Source: Pseudoalteromonas sp. XMcav2-N (GTDB lineage: Bacteria > Pseudomonadota > Gammaproteobacteria > Enterobacterales > Alteromonadaceae). Taken from it: 64,000 nt of DNA. The stretch covers positions 62,001 through 126,000 of the forward strand of contig NZ_JAMXSF010000017.1 in assembly GCF_024124545.1 (NCBI RefSeq), read 5' to 3'. Position numbers and translations under genes: made by a program. Positions 16,133 through 25,219 of this stretch are shown in pieces (positions within the stretch are counted from its first letter, which is position 1; each line of letters begins with the position of its first letter). The notes beneath the pieces were generated by a model. That model ran no database searches and was not told the DNA's origin. It saw only the letters and a list, made by a program, of their open reading frames with translations.

Positions 16133-16972
16133 TCACTTGGCTGCTTTTAATGCAGTTTCAAGCGGTCTTGAATTTTTGTCAAAAATTTGGTTTAGCAATC
16201 CTGCCAGTCTAATCCCTCCTTGAAGAAGGCGAGACTTTACAACCGGGGTGTACCTATGAATATACGCCCAGCTGATGTCAGTTTCATTGCTATTATAAAT
16301 ATTTTCAGCTATTTGATTCGATTCTACCAGCCAGTCGGCGGGGCGACTGTTAAGCATTTGCGCTATTTTCTTTTTATCGCGTGTTGCAATAAAGTCGCTC
16401 AATTCCCGGTAAGAAAGCGCTTGATGTTCAATCAGTTTAGTATCAAAAACGGAGTGTAGATTTGTTTCTTCACTAAAAAAGGTCACTTTAATGAGGTTAC
16501 CACCGCGATCTTCACTGCGGCCGGCATGAAATGGCTGATGTGCGTCCCCGACTAAATGAACCAGGAACTTTAGCGCGAATTGCTTGTCTTCTATAGAGGA
16601 CTTTGTGTTTTCAAGCGTAGCAACAGAGTAGTTGATGCCGTCTAATATGTGTTTCACGTCGCGTTTATGTTCTACCGACGGATCGTCATAGTGCGTCATA
16701 CGGCTTGGATCTTTAATGTTTATATAGTGCCACTTACCAGACTGCTTTTTCCAAAAAGTTTCTGAGCTCGAGCGCATTTCATCCGCCCAGGTAGAAACCT
16801 CAGCAAGTGAATCTTCTGCTAGCAAGGCTTTTACTGCTTTTTCGGTCACAGGGGTGAGGTTTTGTTGGGCTAATTCACCCACAACTCTATGACCATTCAT
16901 ACCCCAGGACAAAGCACTGGTGCTGAAAATTAAAGTAGATAACACCAGACACTGTATAGAAGCTCGTAACAT
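16133..16972 (-). CDS. Secreted S1/P1-type nuclease
   Basis: A zinc-dependent nuclease that cuts single-stranded DNA or RNA to 5'-mononucleotides. The 279-residue product has a signal peptide (about 1-21) placing the conserved Trp near the mature N-terminus (SWGMNGHR, Trp and His zinc ligands). Further ligands are visible in STWADEMR (Asp), KWHYINI (His) and FLVHLVGDAHQPFHAGRSEDRGGN (His, Asp, His). It lies 48 bases upstream of the Oar-like receptor gene on the same strand, a likely two-gene operon. ATG at 16972 was used; a TTG immediately before it is the only alternative. Confidence 0.93.
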   Translation of the reverse strand: MLRASIQCLVLSTLIFSTSALSWGMNGHRVVGELAQQNLTPVTEKAVKALLAEDSLAEVSTWADEMRSSSETFWKKQSGKWHYINIKDPSRMTHYDDPSVEHKRDVKHILDGINYSVATLENTKSSIEDKQFALKFLVHLVGDAHQPFHAGRSEDRGGNLIKVTFFSEETNLHSVFDTKLIEHQALSYRELSDFIATRDKKKIAQMLNSRPADWLVESNQIAENIYNSNETDISWAYIHRYTPVVKSRLLQGGIRLAGLLNQIFDKNSRPLETALKAAK

Positions 16973-17193
16973 CAAAAATTCTCGTTACCCAAAACGGGTA
17001 TTGTTTACACCTTTGGAATGCGGCCAATTGTCCGGATTTTTTCGCAAAAGAAAAGGACTCAATGGGATTCATAATTTCTTGTTAATAAAGCAGCTAAAAC
17101 AAATATTTATGTCTTTTTAGTAAGTTTACCTATTGCAATAAGTAATAAAAATTGATCTAATATAGGGGCGCGCAACTTAAGAAATACGAAGTT

Positions 17194-18090
17194 TTGAAAA
17201 ATAATCACTCTCTAAGCAATAAAACAACTATTGTTACAGTTTTGTTTCTCTCAGTCTGGTGCTGTTGGTTACTTGCCAGTAATCTCACGGGCAAGCCGGT
17301 AGGTGAGTTACCAAAACTGGTCGAAAGCAGTGTCTCCTGTGAGACCCGCTCAACGAGTAATAAAGCCGCTTTTAGGGTGCATGTTCCGGTGGAGCCTCTG
17401 GCCCGAAAGTTAGCCCCCGCCTTGTGTCAGGATGAAGTGATAGCAAAGCAATATGGTCGGGTAAAGGTTCGCTACAGTGGTGAACTGGCAGAACAAATTG
17501 ACTACATTGCCAAGGGGCTTGCTGATCTGACTTTATCAAAAGATAACGTGATGGCGGCACTAAAAGCGCAGTCTACTTATAATTATATGCCAGTCGTTGG
17601 CTATCCTACCTATACTGCATTTTTTATTTCAAACCGAGAAAAGCCAAGGTTAGAGAAAGCGTACTTTCTGGATAAGAAAATTGGTTTGCTGGATTATCCA
17701 ACCAGCCGCTCTGGTCATATCATTCCAAAACAAATGTTTAAACGACTCGATTTAGATATGCGCGTTTTGGATATCCAGTATGTAAGTTCTCACCAAGTGT
17801 TAAGAGAAAAGCTCTCAGCGGGAGAGCTAGACATTATCGCAACCTATTGGCAGGAAAGTGACGAGAGCAAGTTCTCTGCAAATTACATTACCCCTATCGG
17901 TGAAAATATCAGTGGTAGCCGCTGGTATGTAAAAATGGATGTTGATAACACTGACCTGGCATGCGCCTTACAGCACCTGTTGCAGGACGTAGCTAAGAAT
18001 AACGGTTCAAGCTATTTTGATAAACTGGATCTGTATTGGCAATGTAATGATCTACCTGTTTATTTTCTTGGAGAAATAGATGAGTCGTAA
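17194..18090 (+). CDS. PhnD-like phosphate/phosphonate-type binding protein
   Basis: A 298-residue exported or membrane-anchored protein: one hydrophobic segment at about residues 12-30, then a type-II periplasmic binding domain of the phosphonate-binding (PF12974) kind, with RVKVRYSGELAEQIDYIAKGLADLTLS, YTAFFISNREKP and the interlobe motif KKIGLLDYPTSRSGHIIPKQMF. No ABC permease or ATPase is nearby. The start is a TTG at 17194 with a poor ribosome-binding site. It overlaps the following membrane-protein gene by 11 bases, so the two are translationally coupled and probably act together, for example in sensing. Confidence 0.75.
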   Translation: MKNNHSLSNKTTIVTVLFLSVWCCWLLASNLTGKPVGELPKLVESSVSCETRSTSNKAAFRVHVPVEPLARKLAPALCQDEVIAKQYGRVKVRYSGELAEQIDYIAKGLADLTLSKDNVMAALKAQSTYNYMPVVGYPTYTAFFISNREKPRLEKAYFLDKKIGLLDYPTSRSGHIIPKQMFKRLDLDMRVLDIQYVSSHQVLREKLSAGELDIIATYWQESDESKFSANYITPIGENISGSRWYVKMDVDNTDLACALQHLLQDVAKNNGSSYFDKLDLYWQCNDLPVYFLGEIDES

Positions 18091-19000
18091 AACAGGTTTG
18101 CTGGCATTCTCTATTTATAGTGTCATTTTTTCGCTGGTATTTGTGTTTGCTCATGAACGAGCAATCAGACACGTAATTGAGCAAGACTTGGCGAGTATCA
18201 AGCTTCGTGTTGCTCTGGATAAAAATCGCCTTCCAATTGCAGACCCACAGCTTAATTATGCTGGTGATGCAGCCCGTGTTAAGGGATATATAGACACCCT
18301 GAATAAAAAGCTACAAAAAGAAATGAGCCGGGTTCGGGTCCTGAGTATCTCTGCAAAAGATGACCAGGCGAGCGATGAACTGATTCTGTTATCAGGCGCG
18401 GATGGCAGTACCGCTATCCGCTATGAGGCAAACACGAACCACAACCGCTGGCTATATATACTACCTTTGGTAGTTGCCTTGTTAAATCTTGCTTTTTATC
18501 GGTCAGTTTCTCAAAAAAGGGAGCAGGCAAAGCGGCAATCGGCTACCACTATGGCTGCCAAACCTAAACCACAGCACCTGGTTGTCGATCTGTATTCAAA
18601 GACACTATGCCTCAGTGATGACAAGACTCGACAGGTTCAACTGGCCAATAAGCCACTGTGTTTTTACCTCGCACTTCTGGAGTTTTGTTTACACAACCCT
18701 GATGTATCACTCAATCAGAATAAAGAAGTGCCAGATGAGTTACTGGACATCGCAGATAAATACTTCCATCGCTTGGTTGCATTGGGTCACACGATAAGAA
18801 AACGGCCTAATTTTTCAAACAGTCTTGAAAAAACCCTGAGTGAGATCCGTGCGGCACTGGATGAGCTGTTAACACACCAACCTGAGCTAAAAGCAAAGCT
18901 TTACCCGCCTAAAGCGCATGGGGAGGGGTCACGCTCAAAATTACACAGCTATGGATTGAAAGCGCAAAAGGCAGAGGATATCGAAGTGATTGGAAAGTAA
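18080..19000 (+). CDS. Two-TM membrane protein with cytoplasmic, possibly winged-helix, domain
   Basis: I do not recognise this 306-residue protein firmly. Visible: transmembrane helix 1 (about 6-24), a periplasmic region of about 100 residues with a coiled-coil-prone stretch (60-85), transmembrane helix 2 (124-141), a basic linker, and a cytoplasmic domain (about 166-265). That domain opens VVDLYSKTLCL...QVQLANKPLCFYLALLEFCLHNP, a layout reminiscent of the beta-strands and first helix of OmpR/ToxR-type DNA-binding domains. It overlaps the preceding binding-protein gene by 11 bases, suggesting that the binding protein reports to this protein. The DNA-binding idea is a guess from pattern. Confidence 0.5.
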   Translation: MSRKTGLLAFSIYSVIFSLVFVFAHERAIRHVIEQDLASIKLRVALDKNRLPIADPQLNYAGDAARVKGYIDTLNKKLQKEMSRVRVLSISAKDDQASDELILLSGADGSTAIRYEANTNHNRWLYILPLVVALLNLAFYRSVSQKREQAKRQSATTMAAKPKPQHLVVDLYSKTLCLSDDKTRQVQLANKPLCFYLALLEFCLHNPDVSLNQNKEVPDELLDIADKYFHRLVALGHTIRKRPNFSNSLEKTLSEIRAALDELLTHQPELKAKLYPPKAHGEGSRSKLHSYGLKAQKAEDIEVIGK

Positions 19001-19006
19001 TAAAAG

Positions 19007-19031
19007 ACGGGCGGAGGCAGATGCCGCCCGT
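19007..19031 (-). terminator. Terminator between convergent units, stronger on minus strand
   Basis: ACGGGCGG and CCGCCCGT form an 8-bp GC-rich stem. On the minus strand it is followed by CTTTTATT, fitting the end of the ushA-like gene; on the plus strand no T run follows. Confidence 0.65.
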
Positions 19032-19043
19032 GTGTGCTATTAG

Positions 19044-20651
19044 CTAGTCTGATAATGTTGATAGCTTAATGGGGGAGTGGCGTTCAATAAAATCTCTCAA
19101 AACCTGTGCATCGGTACTATCGGTGGCTGTATATCCAGGTAAGTCAGTTAATACAGGGTAACCATCTCCACCAGCTGCGTTGTAGCTGTTAATGCTCATT
19201 CGATAAGTTTTATTTGGATCAACGAGCTCTCCTTGTATCTTCACATTTGTCAGCTTGCCATCGTGTATATCGAACTCGATACCATGATATTGCAAATAAG
19301 CGCCTGAGTCTGGCGGAAACATGCTAACAACTGACATATAGTCGATGAGCTCCTGACCAGTCCAGTCTATGTAGGTGATCCGGTTTCGAAACGGATGCAC
19401 TGTCAAAATATCTTTGTAGCTGACTTCCCCGGCTTTTATACTGGCTCTTATCCCTCCGCCGCTGATGAGTCCGAAATCTGCACCTACGGCTGCCATTTGT
19501 GCTTTAATGACCAAATCGCCAAGGGGGCTTTGTCTGAAACGAACTGTGTCTCTGCGGCCATCTAAGAACGCATCGACTTCCCCAACGGCGCCCGCAATTT
19601 TGCTTTCTCCGGTCTTTTGATAAGGGGCTAAAAATGCTTTTAACTCCGGGTCATGTTCTATGTAATCATGTGCCCACTGACCCTGTTCATCTTTTAGGTT
19701 CACAGGGATCAATTCATAGCTTTCAAGCGTTTTCTCATTTCCAGATATTCTGAAAACCGCTTTACCTACGTATTTTCCCCATTCATGAGCCTGCATAATC
19801 CAGACGCCGTTTTGCTGATCCGGCTTACATGCTTTGCCAGGAGCAAAGTCAGGATCTTCTTCGCCATTTTCATCTATGCAGATAGGTTCCTGCGAGTGAC
19901 CTCCTATGATCATGTCCAGAGTACCGGCAGGCACATTACGAGCCAGCGTGACATCTCCCGGTGCATTGATGCCATAAGCAGCGTCATGATAGTGACCCAT
20001 ATGCGTTACTGCGATTGTTACGTCTGGGTTGTATTGTTGCCTGATACGTTGGGATAGTTGAGCAGTAATGGGAGCTGGCTCTACAAAGTCGAGGCCGCCA
20101 ACGAATTCAGGGTTGGCGATTTTCACAGTATCTATCGTCGTTAAACCTATAACCGCGATTTTCAGGCCCTGCTTTTCTATTATCGTATACGCTTGATAAG
20201 CGTGCTCACCGCTGTGTTTATGCAATATGTTGGCAGATAAAAGCGGAAAGTTAGACCAAGCAATTTGCTTGTCCAGGACATCAAGTGGGTTATCAAATTC
20301 GTGATTACCGATGGCCATTGCATCATAACCAAGTAAGCTCATTCCCTTGAAGTCGGGCTCTGCATGCTGAAGATCTGACTCTGGTACTCCTGTGTTAATG
20401 TCACCGCCAGACAACAGCACTAGGCTGTGGCCTTGTGCGTTGGCCTCTGCTCTTAATTTGTCTATCAGGGTTTTTCGTGCTGCCATGCCATATTCACCGT
20501 CTTCATTATGCCAAAAGCGGCCATGGTGATCATTGGTGTGAAGCACAGTAAGATAATGAACAGGGTTGAGCGTTAGATCAGATTCAGTTTGTTGTGTTGT
20601 ATAGCAAGCTGAAAGCGATAGTGCCAACAGCGATGGAATGATAAAGCGCAT
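19044..20651 (-). CDS. ushA: UshA-type 5'-nucleotidase/UDP-sugar hydrolase, lipoprotein
   Basis: Dephosphorylates extracytoplasmic nucleotides to nucleosides and phosphate. The 535-residue product tracks E. coli UshA along its length: VLHTNDHHGRFW, LLSGGDINTGVPESDLQ, GYDAMAIGNHEFDNP, THMGHYHDA, GGHSQEP (dinuclear metal site) and the C-terminal nucleotide-binding domain with GGGIRASI and GGDGYP. Unlike soluble E. coli UshA it has a lipobox (LSLSAC, Cys16), as in Vibrio NutA, so it should be membrane-anchored. A perfect 14-bp palindrome lies about 32 bases upstream. It fits with the S1/P1 nuclease nearby and cdd/udp for nucleotide scavenging. Confidence 0.94.
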   Translation of the reverse strand: MRFIIPSLLALSLSACYTTQQTESDLTLNPVHYLTVLHTNDHHGRFWHNEDGEYGMAARKTLIDKLRAEANAQGHSLVLLSGGDINTGVPESDLQHAEPDFKGMSLLGYDAMAIGNHEFDNPLDVLDKQIAWSNFPLLSANILHKHSGEHAYQAYTIIEKQGLKIAVIGLTTIDTVKIANPEFVGGLDFVEPAPITAQLSQRIRQQYNPDVTIAVTHMGHYHDAAYGINAPGDVTLARNVPAGTLDMIIGGHSQEPICIDENGEEDPDFAPGKACKPDQQNGVWIMQAHEWGKYVGKAVFRISGNEKTLESYELIPVNLKDEQGQWAHDYIEHDPELKAFLAPYQKTGESKIAGAVGEVDAFLDGRRDTVRFRQSPLGDLVIKAQMAAVGADFGLISGGGIRASIKAGEVSYKDILTVHPFRNRITYIDWTGQELIDYMSVVSMFPPDSGAYLQYHGIEFDIHDGKLTNVKIQGELVDPNKTYRMSINSYNAAGGDGYPVLTDLPGYTATDSTDAQVLRDFIERHSPIKLSTLSD

Positions 20652-20683
20652 AAGTCTACTTCAGTGGGGTCTTTCTATGCGCC

Positions 20684-20697
20684 TTAGTTTAAACTAA
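20684..20697. promoter_or_regulatory. Palindrome upstream of the ushA gene
   Basis: TTAGTTTAAACTAA is a perfect 14-bp palindrome centred about 39 bases before the ushA start codon, a suitable place for an operator. It does not resemble a Pho box. The regulator is unknown. Confidence 0.35.
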
Positions 20698-20720
20698 AAG
20701 CTCTAAGCAAATATAGCCGA

Positions 20721-20906
20721 TTATTGAATTTTTGACTTCATTCTGGAGTCACACACAGCATTGTGTCTTCGAGTCAGCTCTTCTTTAGCCAGAGATTGTT
20801 TGGCATGTCCGGTGGCAACCATCCAATTGAGAAAGCTGGCAGGCAGCTTGCTGTAAGGTTCGCCGCTATGAAGTCCAAAGTCGCATATAGATTGATTTAT
20901 TTCCAT
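20721..20906 (-). CDS. DUF3820-like small protein
   Basis: A 61-residue soluble protein. The central FGLHSGEPYSKLPASFLNWM segment resembles the DUF3820 family, whose members are annotated as putative quorum-sensing-regulated virulence factors, and which share the G-x-Y-x-x-LP-x-x-FLxWM pattern. ATG at 20906 is used because AGGGG lies upstream; the frame extends 19 codons further to 20963 without support. The function is unknown. It may precede ushA on the same strand (70-base gap). Confidence 0.55.
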   Translation of the reverse strand: MEINQSICDFGLHSGEPYSKLPASFLNWMVATGHAKQSLAKEELTRRHNAVCDSRMKSKIQ

Positions 20907-21177
20907 TATGTGTGCCCCTGATGATCCAACGTTTGCATTATTGTTTGCATGTAATGTTATCAAATAGAAAAAACTGTGTGATAAATAATTCTTTTAGGTT
21001 TTCTTGTTGTTATTACTAATCGCTATAAGGGAAAAAGTGTATTTGAGACCTTACGACCTTATTTTAATGCCCAATAACCATTGAATTAAACAGAGATAAG
21101 ATGGTAGCGTTTGGGTACTAAGGTCGCCTTAAGGGATGGCCTCAAGACCAGAATAATTATATTGAGATGGATAGTTA

Positions 21178-24054
21178 ATGAAAAAAACTATGGTAGTCGC
21201 CAGCATTGCACTGGCTTTGTTATCAGGGTGTGTGTCTACTTATCACGGAGCCGCGAAACCTGCAGCTGTGCCCCTAGCAAAATCGCTCGTTGTCAGCCCC
21301 AATGATCAAAGACAGTATCAGACACTTACTTTGTCTAATGGTATTGAGGTAATCCTGGTTTCAGACCCTGAAGTGGAGAAGTCTGCTGCAGCACTGAGTG
21401 TGGGCGTTGGCTTACTACATGACCCTATGTCCCAGCAAGGGATGGCACATTATCTCGAACATATGCTTTTTTTAGGAACCGAACGCTATCCTGATACGCA
21501 AGGCTACAAAGATTTTATGAGCCGTAACGGTGGGACACATAACGCCTACACCTGGTTAGACATTACTAACTATATGTTCAAGGTAAATAACCAGGCTTAT
21601 GATGAAGCGCTTGATCGTTTTTCAGATTTCTTCAAATCGCCTAAGCTCTACCCAGAGTACACAGACAAAGAGAAAAATGCGGTCAATGCAGAGTGGTCTA
21701 TGCGCCGTGAGATGGACTTTTTTGGTCAATATAAATTATCGCGTAGCATGATGGGCAACCACCCCGCAAATAGATTCTTAATTGGTAACAATGAAACACT
21801 GGGCGATAAACCAGATAGTAACCTGCATGAAGAAACGGTCGCTTTTTATAACAAATATTATTCGTCCAATATCATGAAATTGGCGATGATTTCCAATTTA
21901 CCTTTGCCCGAGATGGCAGAAAAAGCACGCAGACACTTTGCAACGATTAAAAACAAGCAAATTAAAACGCCAAGTGTAACGACACAACTAGATTTTGCAG
22001 AGATAGGGCAAAAGCGCATTCATTACGTCCCGAATGAAGATGTGAAAACCTTGAAGCTGGATTTTACAATTGCCAATAACATGGATGAGTTTGCGTTTAA
22101 ACCTAACTACTTTGTAACCTATTTACTGAGTAACGAAATGCAGGGTAGCCCGGCACAGGTGCTAAAAAGAAAAGGCTGGATCTCAGAACTGACAGCCAAT
22201 GCGGTACCTGACTTATATGGCAACTATGGTTCTTTGTCTGTTGATATCCAACTCACGGATCTGGGTATGAGCCATCGGGAGCAGGCCGTTGCGATAGTCA
22301 TGCAGTATATCCAGCTTATCAAAGAGCAAGGCGTAGACCGTAAATATTTTAAAGAAATAAAAACGTCGCTGGCTAACCAGTTCAGATTTTTAGAGCGAGG
22401 AGATGAGTTTGATTATGTTTCTGGCCTTGCAGATAGCATGCAAAAGTTTCCTGTAAACCATGCGATAAATGCCCCTTACTTCTTTGCCGATTTTAACGAA
22501 CAGGCCGTCACTGAAGTACTGGAACAGCTAAATGCTCAGCGGCTTCGCGTTTGGTACATCAGTAAAAGCGAACCTCAAGACCAGCAACTACACTTTTATG
22601 ATGGTCGCTATAAGGTTGTCGATATTCCTGAACATGAGCTTGTCTCCTGGCAGACAAGTATAAATCCCGAGCTCGCGTTACCAAGCATAAACCGTTTGCT
22701 TCCCGAGCAATTTGATATAGTGACGCAATCAGAACAAGAAGACAGCGTTAATAAGGTTTATCAGGACAGTACCGTTGCGGTTTGGCAGAAAACCAGTGAA
22801 AAATATAACACACAGCCAAAAGGGCGCTTACAGATACATATTAATTCTCCAAAGACGTTAGACAGTGCACAGGTTCAGGTAGCTGCCGCTTTGTGGGCAG
22901 ATTTATATTCGATTGAAAAAGCAAAGTTACTGACCGAGGCATCCGTTGCTGGCATGGGGCTAAGGCTTGGTGTAAATAGCGGATTAATACTGACTATATC
23001 TGGGTTTACCGATAAACAAGGTGCTTTACTATCGCAGGCACTGGATGGTTTTAAGGTGCAACCGAGCCAAAAGCAGCTGGAGCAGGCTGCCGACAGGTTT
23101 ATCAGAAATATTCAAAATCAAAGTCAACAATTCCCATTTTACCAGGCGTTTGGTCGCTATCAAGCTCTGGTGCGCTCAGGCAACTTTGATGAAGATGTAT
23201 TGATTGATATTGCAGGTAAAATGACCCCAGACGCTTTCGTAAAGGCACAAAATGAACTGCTGAATCAGCATACTGTACGTATATTTGGTTATGGAAACTA
23301 CAATAAAGCGTTTCTGGCAGATGTTGTCGAGGTTGTTAAGAGTACCCTTAACAAGCCCGCACAGCATAATGATTATGTGAGAGCTAAATTCTTGCAACCA
23401 CAAGCTGGCAAAGCTCTGGTCTGGCAACAGGATACGGATACGGCAGATGTCGCTATTGTCGATATGTATGTGCATCCCACGCCAGGGTATGCGCAAAAAG
23501 CCGCAGCACTGGTGCTGAAATCGCACCTGAATAGCCACCTTTTCAATGCGCTGCGCACGGAGGAGCAGCTTGCTTATGCTGTAGGGGCGATAGCACAGGG
23601 GATCGATGAATACTCTGTACTGGGCTTTTATATTCAAACCCCGGTGTTGGATGTACAAGCAATGCAGGCTCGATTCGATGCATACAGGCAGGAATATGCA
23701 AAGGTACTCAATGAGCTTGACGAAGGCACCTTCAATCAACTCAAAGGTGCGGCGTTACTCTCTCTGTCAGAAGCGCCTAAAAACCTTGCCGAGGAATCGC
23801 AGCCAATTCTCATAGATTGGTACCGTAACAACCTGACTTTTGATTCGAGAGCCAAACTAATCGAAGCAACCAAGCAGGTAACTTTGGCAGATCTTAAATC
23901 TTACTTTGCTCAGAGTATGCTTAATGAAGACTCTGCGAGGCTGAACATTCAGATCCGTGGTAAAAAGTTTGCTGACAAACCTTTCGCAACCCTGCCTAAT
24001 GAAGTAAAGGTAAACTCCATGGATGAGTTTTATAAAAAAGCACGGTTCGAATAA
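21178..24054 (+). CDS. M16-family zinc metalloprotease (pitrilysin-like), lipoprotein
   Basis: A 958-residue insulinase-family protease of the protease III type, which degrades small proteins and peptides in the periplasm. A lipobox (LLSGC, Cys18) implies lipid anchoring, which differs from soluble E. coli PtrA. The inverted zinc site is intact: His91, Glu94 and His95 in HYLEH, with the distal ligand Glu172 in NAEWSM. Four M16 half-domains fit the length; the second-half motif LRTEEQLAYAVGA (substrate-binding Arg/Tyr region in pitrilysins) is present. The ribosome-binding site is weak (GAGAT). A hairpin terminator follows. Confidence 0.92.
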   Translation: MKKTMVVASIALALLSGCVSTYHGAAKPAAVPLAKSLVVSPNDQRQYQTLTLSNGIEVILVSDPEVEKSAAALSVGVGLLHDPMSQQGMAHYLEHMLFLGTERYPDTQGYKDFMSRNGGTHNAYTWLDITNYMFKVNNQAYDEALDRFSDFFKSPKLYPEYTDKEKNAVNAEWSMRREMDFFGQYKLSRSMMGNHPANRFLIGNNETLGDKPDSNLHEETVAFYNKYYSSNIMKLAMISNLPLPEMAEKARRHFATIKNKQIKTPSVTTQLDFAEIGQKRIHYVPNEDVKTLKLDFTIANNMDEFAFKPNYFVTYLLSNEMQGSPAQVLKRKGWISELTANAVPDLYGNYGSLSVDIQLTDLGMSHREQAVAIVMQYIQLIKEQGVDRKYFKEIKTSLANQFRFLERGDEFDYVSGLADSMQKFPVNHAINAPYFFADFNEQAVTEVLEQLNAQRLRVWYISKSEPQDQQLHFYDGRYKVVDIPEHELVSWQTSINPELALPSINRLLPEQFDIVTQSEQEDSVNKVYQDSTVAVWQKTSEKYNTQPKGRLQIHINSPKTLDSAQVQVAAALWADLYSIEKAKLLTEASVAGMGLRLGVNSGLILTISGFTDKQGALLSQALDGFKVQPSQKQLEQAADRFIRNIQNQSQQFPFYQAFGRYQALVRSGNFDEDVLIDIAGKMTPDAFVKAQNELLNQHTVRIFGYGNYNKAFLADVVEVVKSTLNKPAQHNDYVRAKFLQPQAGKALVWQQDTDTADVAIVDMYVHPTPGYAQKAAALVLKSHLNSHLFNALRTEEQLAYAVGAIAQGIDEYSVLGFYIQTPVLDVQAMQARFDAYRQEYAKVLNELDEGTFNQLKGAALLSLSEAPKNLAEESQPILIDWYRNNLTFDSRAKLIEATKQVTLADLKSYFAQSMLNEDSARLNIQIRGKKFADKPFATLPNEVKVNSMDEFYKKARFE

Positions 24055-24069
24055 GTTGTTATCAACCTG

Positions 24070-24095
24070 GCGGGGCAGTTGCCCCGCTTTGTATA
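24070..24095 (+). terminator. Terminator after the M16 protease gene
   Basis: A perfect 8-bp stem GCGGGGCA-GT-TGCCCCGC followed by TTTGTATATT, 15 bases after the stop. Confidence 0.7.
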
Positions 24096-24110
24096 TTAAG
24101 GGAATTTTTT

Positions 24111-24629
24111 ATGGCGGATATCATAACTCAAACTGAGCGTCTGCTCCTGCGTCGCGCCAGGATCTCCGATGCTGAGTTAATTTATGAGCTTCTCAACCAG
24201 CAGAGTTTTATCGACAATGTTGCGGATAAACAAATAAGAACACTGGAAGATGCACAAAACTATATAGAAAGTGCATTTTTTACACCTTACGATTTGGCGG
24301 CACCGAGTCCCTATATTGTTACATTGCACGACGGAACCGCAATTGGAATTTGCGGGCTCTACCAGCGGCCTTATCTCGCCTTTCCTGATCTGGGTTATGC
24401 ATTTTTAGATAGACAGTGTGGTAAAGGTTACGCGTTTGAAGCGGCACAAGCTTTACTAACGTTTGTTCGCGACTGTGGTAAATATAATGCGTTAGGTGCG
24501 ATTACTACACCAGAGAATAATGCGAGTAATAAATTGTTAAGAAAGCTGAACTTTTTATTGGTTGGCACATTTCAACTGGTACCAGACATGGAACAGACCA
24601 ACTTATATATAAATCAGCTCAATAAATAG
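24111..24629 (+). CDS. GNAT-family N-acetyltransferase (RimJ/RimL-like)
   Basis: A 172-residue acetyltransferase that would transfer acetyl from acetyl-CoA to an amine. The RimJ-like layout is visible: TERLLLRRARISDAELIYELLN at the start, GICGLYQRP strand, LGYAFLDRQCGKGYAFEAAQAL (acetyl-CoA pyrophosphate loop, Q/RxxGxG/A-type) and TTPENNASNKLLRKLNF. The substrate is unknown. It follows the protease gene terminator and ends 5 bases from the convergent pqiC stop, so there is almost no room for a terminator of its own. Confidence 0.85.
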   Translation: MADIITQTERLLLRRARISDAELIYELLNQQSFIDNVADKQIRTLEDAQNYIESAFFTPYDLAAPSPYIVTLHDGTAIGICGLYQRPYLAFPDLGYAFLDRQCGKGYAFEAAQALLTFVRDCGKYNALGAITTPENNASNKLLRKLNFLLVGTFQLVPDMEQTNLYINQLNK

Positions 24630-24634
24630 TTTCT

Positions 24635-25219
24635 TCAACGTACAACGGAGGCAATTTCTGATTGCAAGTATTTCATTAATTGCTGCCAGTTGTTCTGGTG
24701 GGCGGTGATCAGTGCGTCGAATCCATCCTCATCAAGGGGAGCGCTATAGTTAAACGGATGCACACCTAACAGAGTGGTGCCTTCGGCTGAAGTGTCGTAG
24801 AGGTGCCAGCTACCTCGCAGTATTGCGCCCTGCTGGTAATGGCCTGCCAAGTCTGACACTTCAATCAATACCCTGTATTCACCTTGTTTGAACTCACTTG
24901 CATTGACCGTTAAGACAGGGGTAAATCCGGTTTCGTTCAGATAGCGCAGCGTTTCCTTAGTAAGCAACAATTTTGGGTGTTCAGCCCAGTAATGGTAATT
25001 GGCGATATGGACAGTATGCTCGCCTGTGTACTGAACAAGGGCTTGCTGGTCTGCGACTCCGATGATATTAATCTGATCTAAATAGATTCTGGGCTGTTCA
25101 GTGCCGTGATCCCCAGCTTCGGCATGAGAGGTATTAAACCGATAGTAGTTATACTGTGCAGGCGCTGAGCCTGTGCAGCCCATCATGAATAGCGCAATTA
25201 ACGCGATTACGCCTTTCAT
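24635..25219 (-). CDS. pqiC: PqiC, outer-membrane lipoprotein of the Pqi lipid-transport system
   Basis: A 194-residue lipoprotein (lipobox FMMGC, Cys15) of the ABC-type transport auxiliary family (DUF330/YmbA). In E. coli PqiC forms a ring at the outer membrane that caps the PqiB needle. It is the third gene of pqiABC: its ATG overlaps the pqiB stop (TAATG). Seen motifs include the N-terminal YNYYRF and IYLDQINIIGVADQQALVQY strands. Confidence 0.9.
   Translation of the reverse strand: MKGVIALIALFMMGCTGSAPAQYNYYRFNTSHAEAGDHGTEQPRIYLDQINIIGVADQQALVQYTGEHTVHIANYHYWAEHPKLLLTKETLRYLNETGFTPVLTVNASEFKQGEYRVLIEVSDLAGHYQQGAILRGSWHLYDTSAEGTTLLGVHPFNYSAPLDEDGFDALITAHQNNWQQLMKYLQSEIASVVR

Noticed and set aside
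23176..23739. 187-codon ORF opposite the M16 protease gene
   Set aside because: Antisense within the conserved protease; no ribosome-binding site and no recognisable domain.
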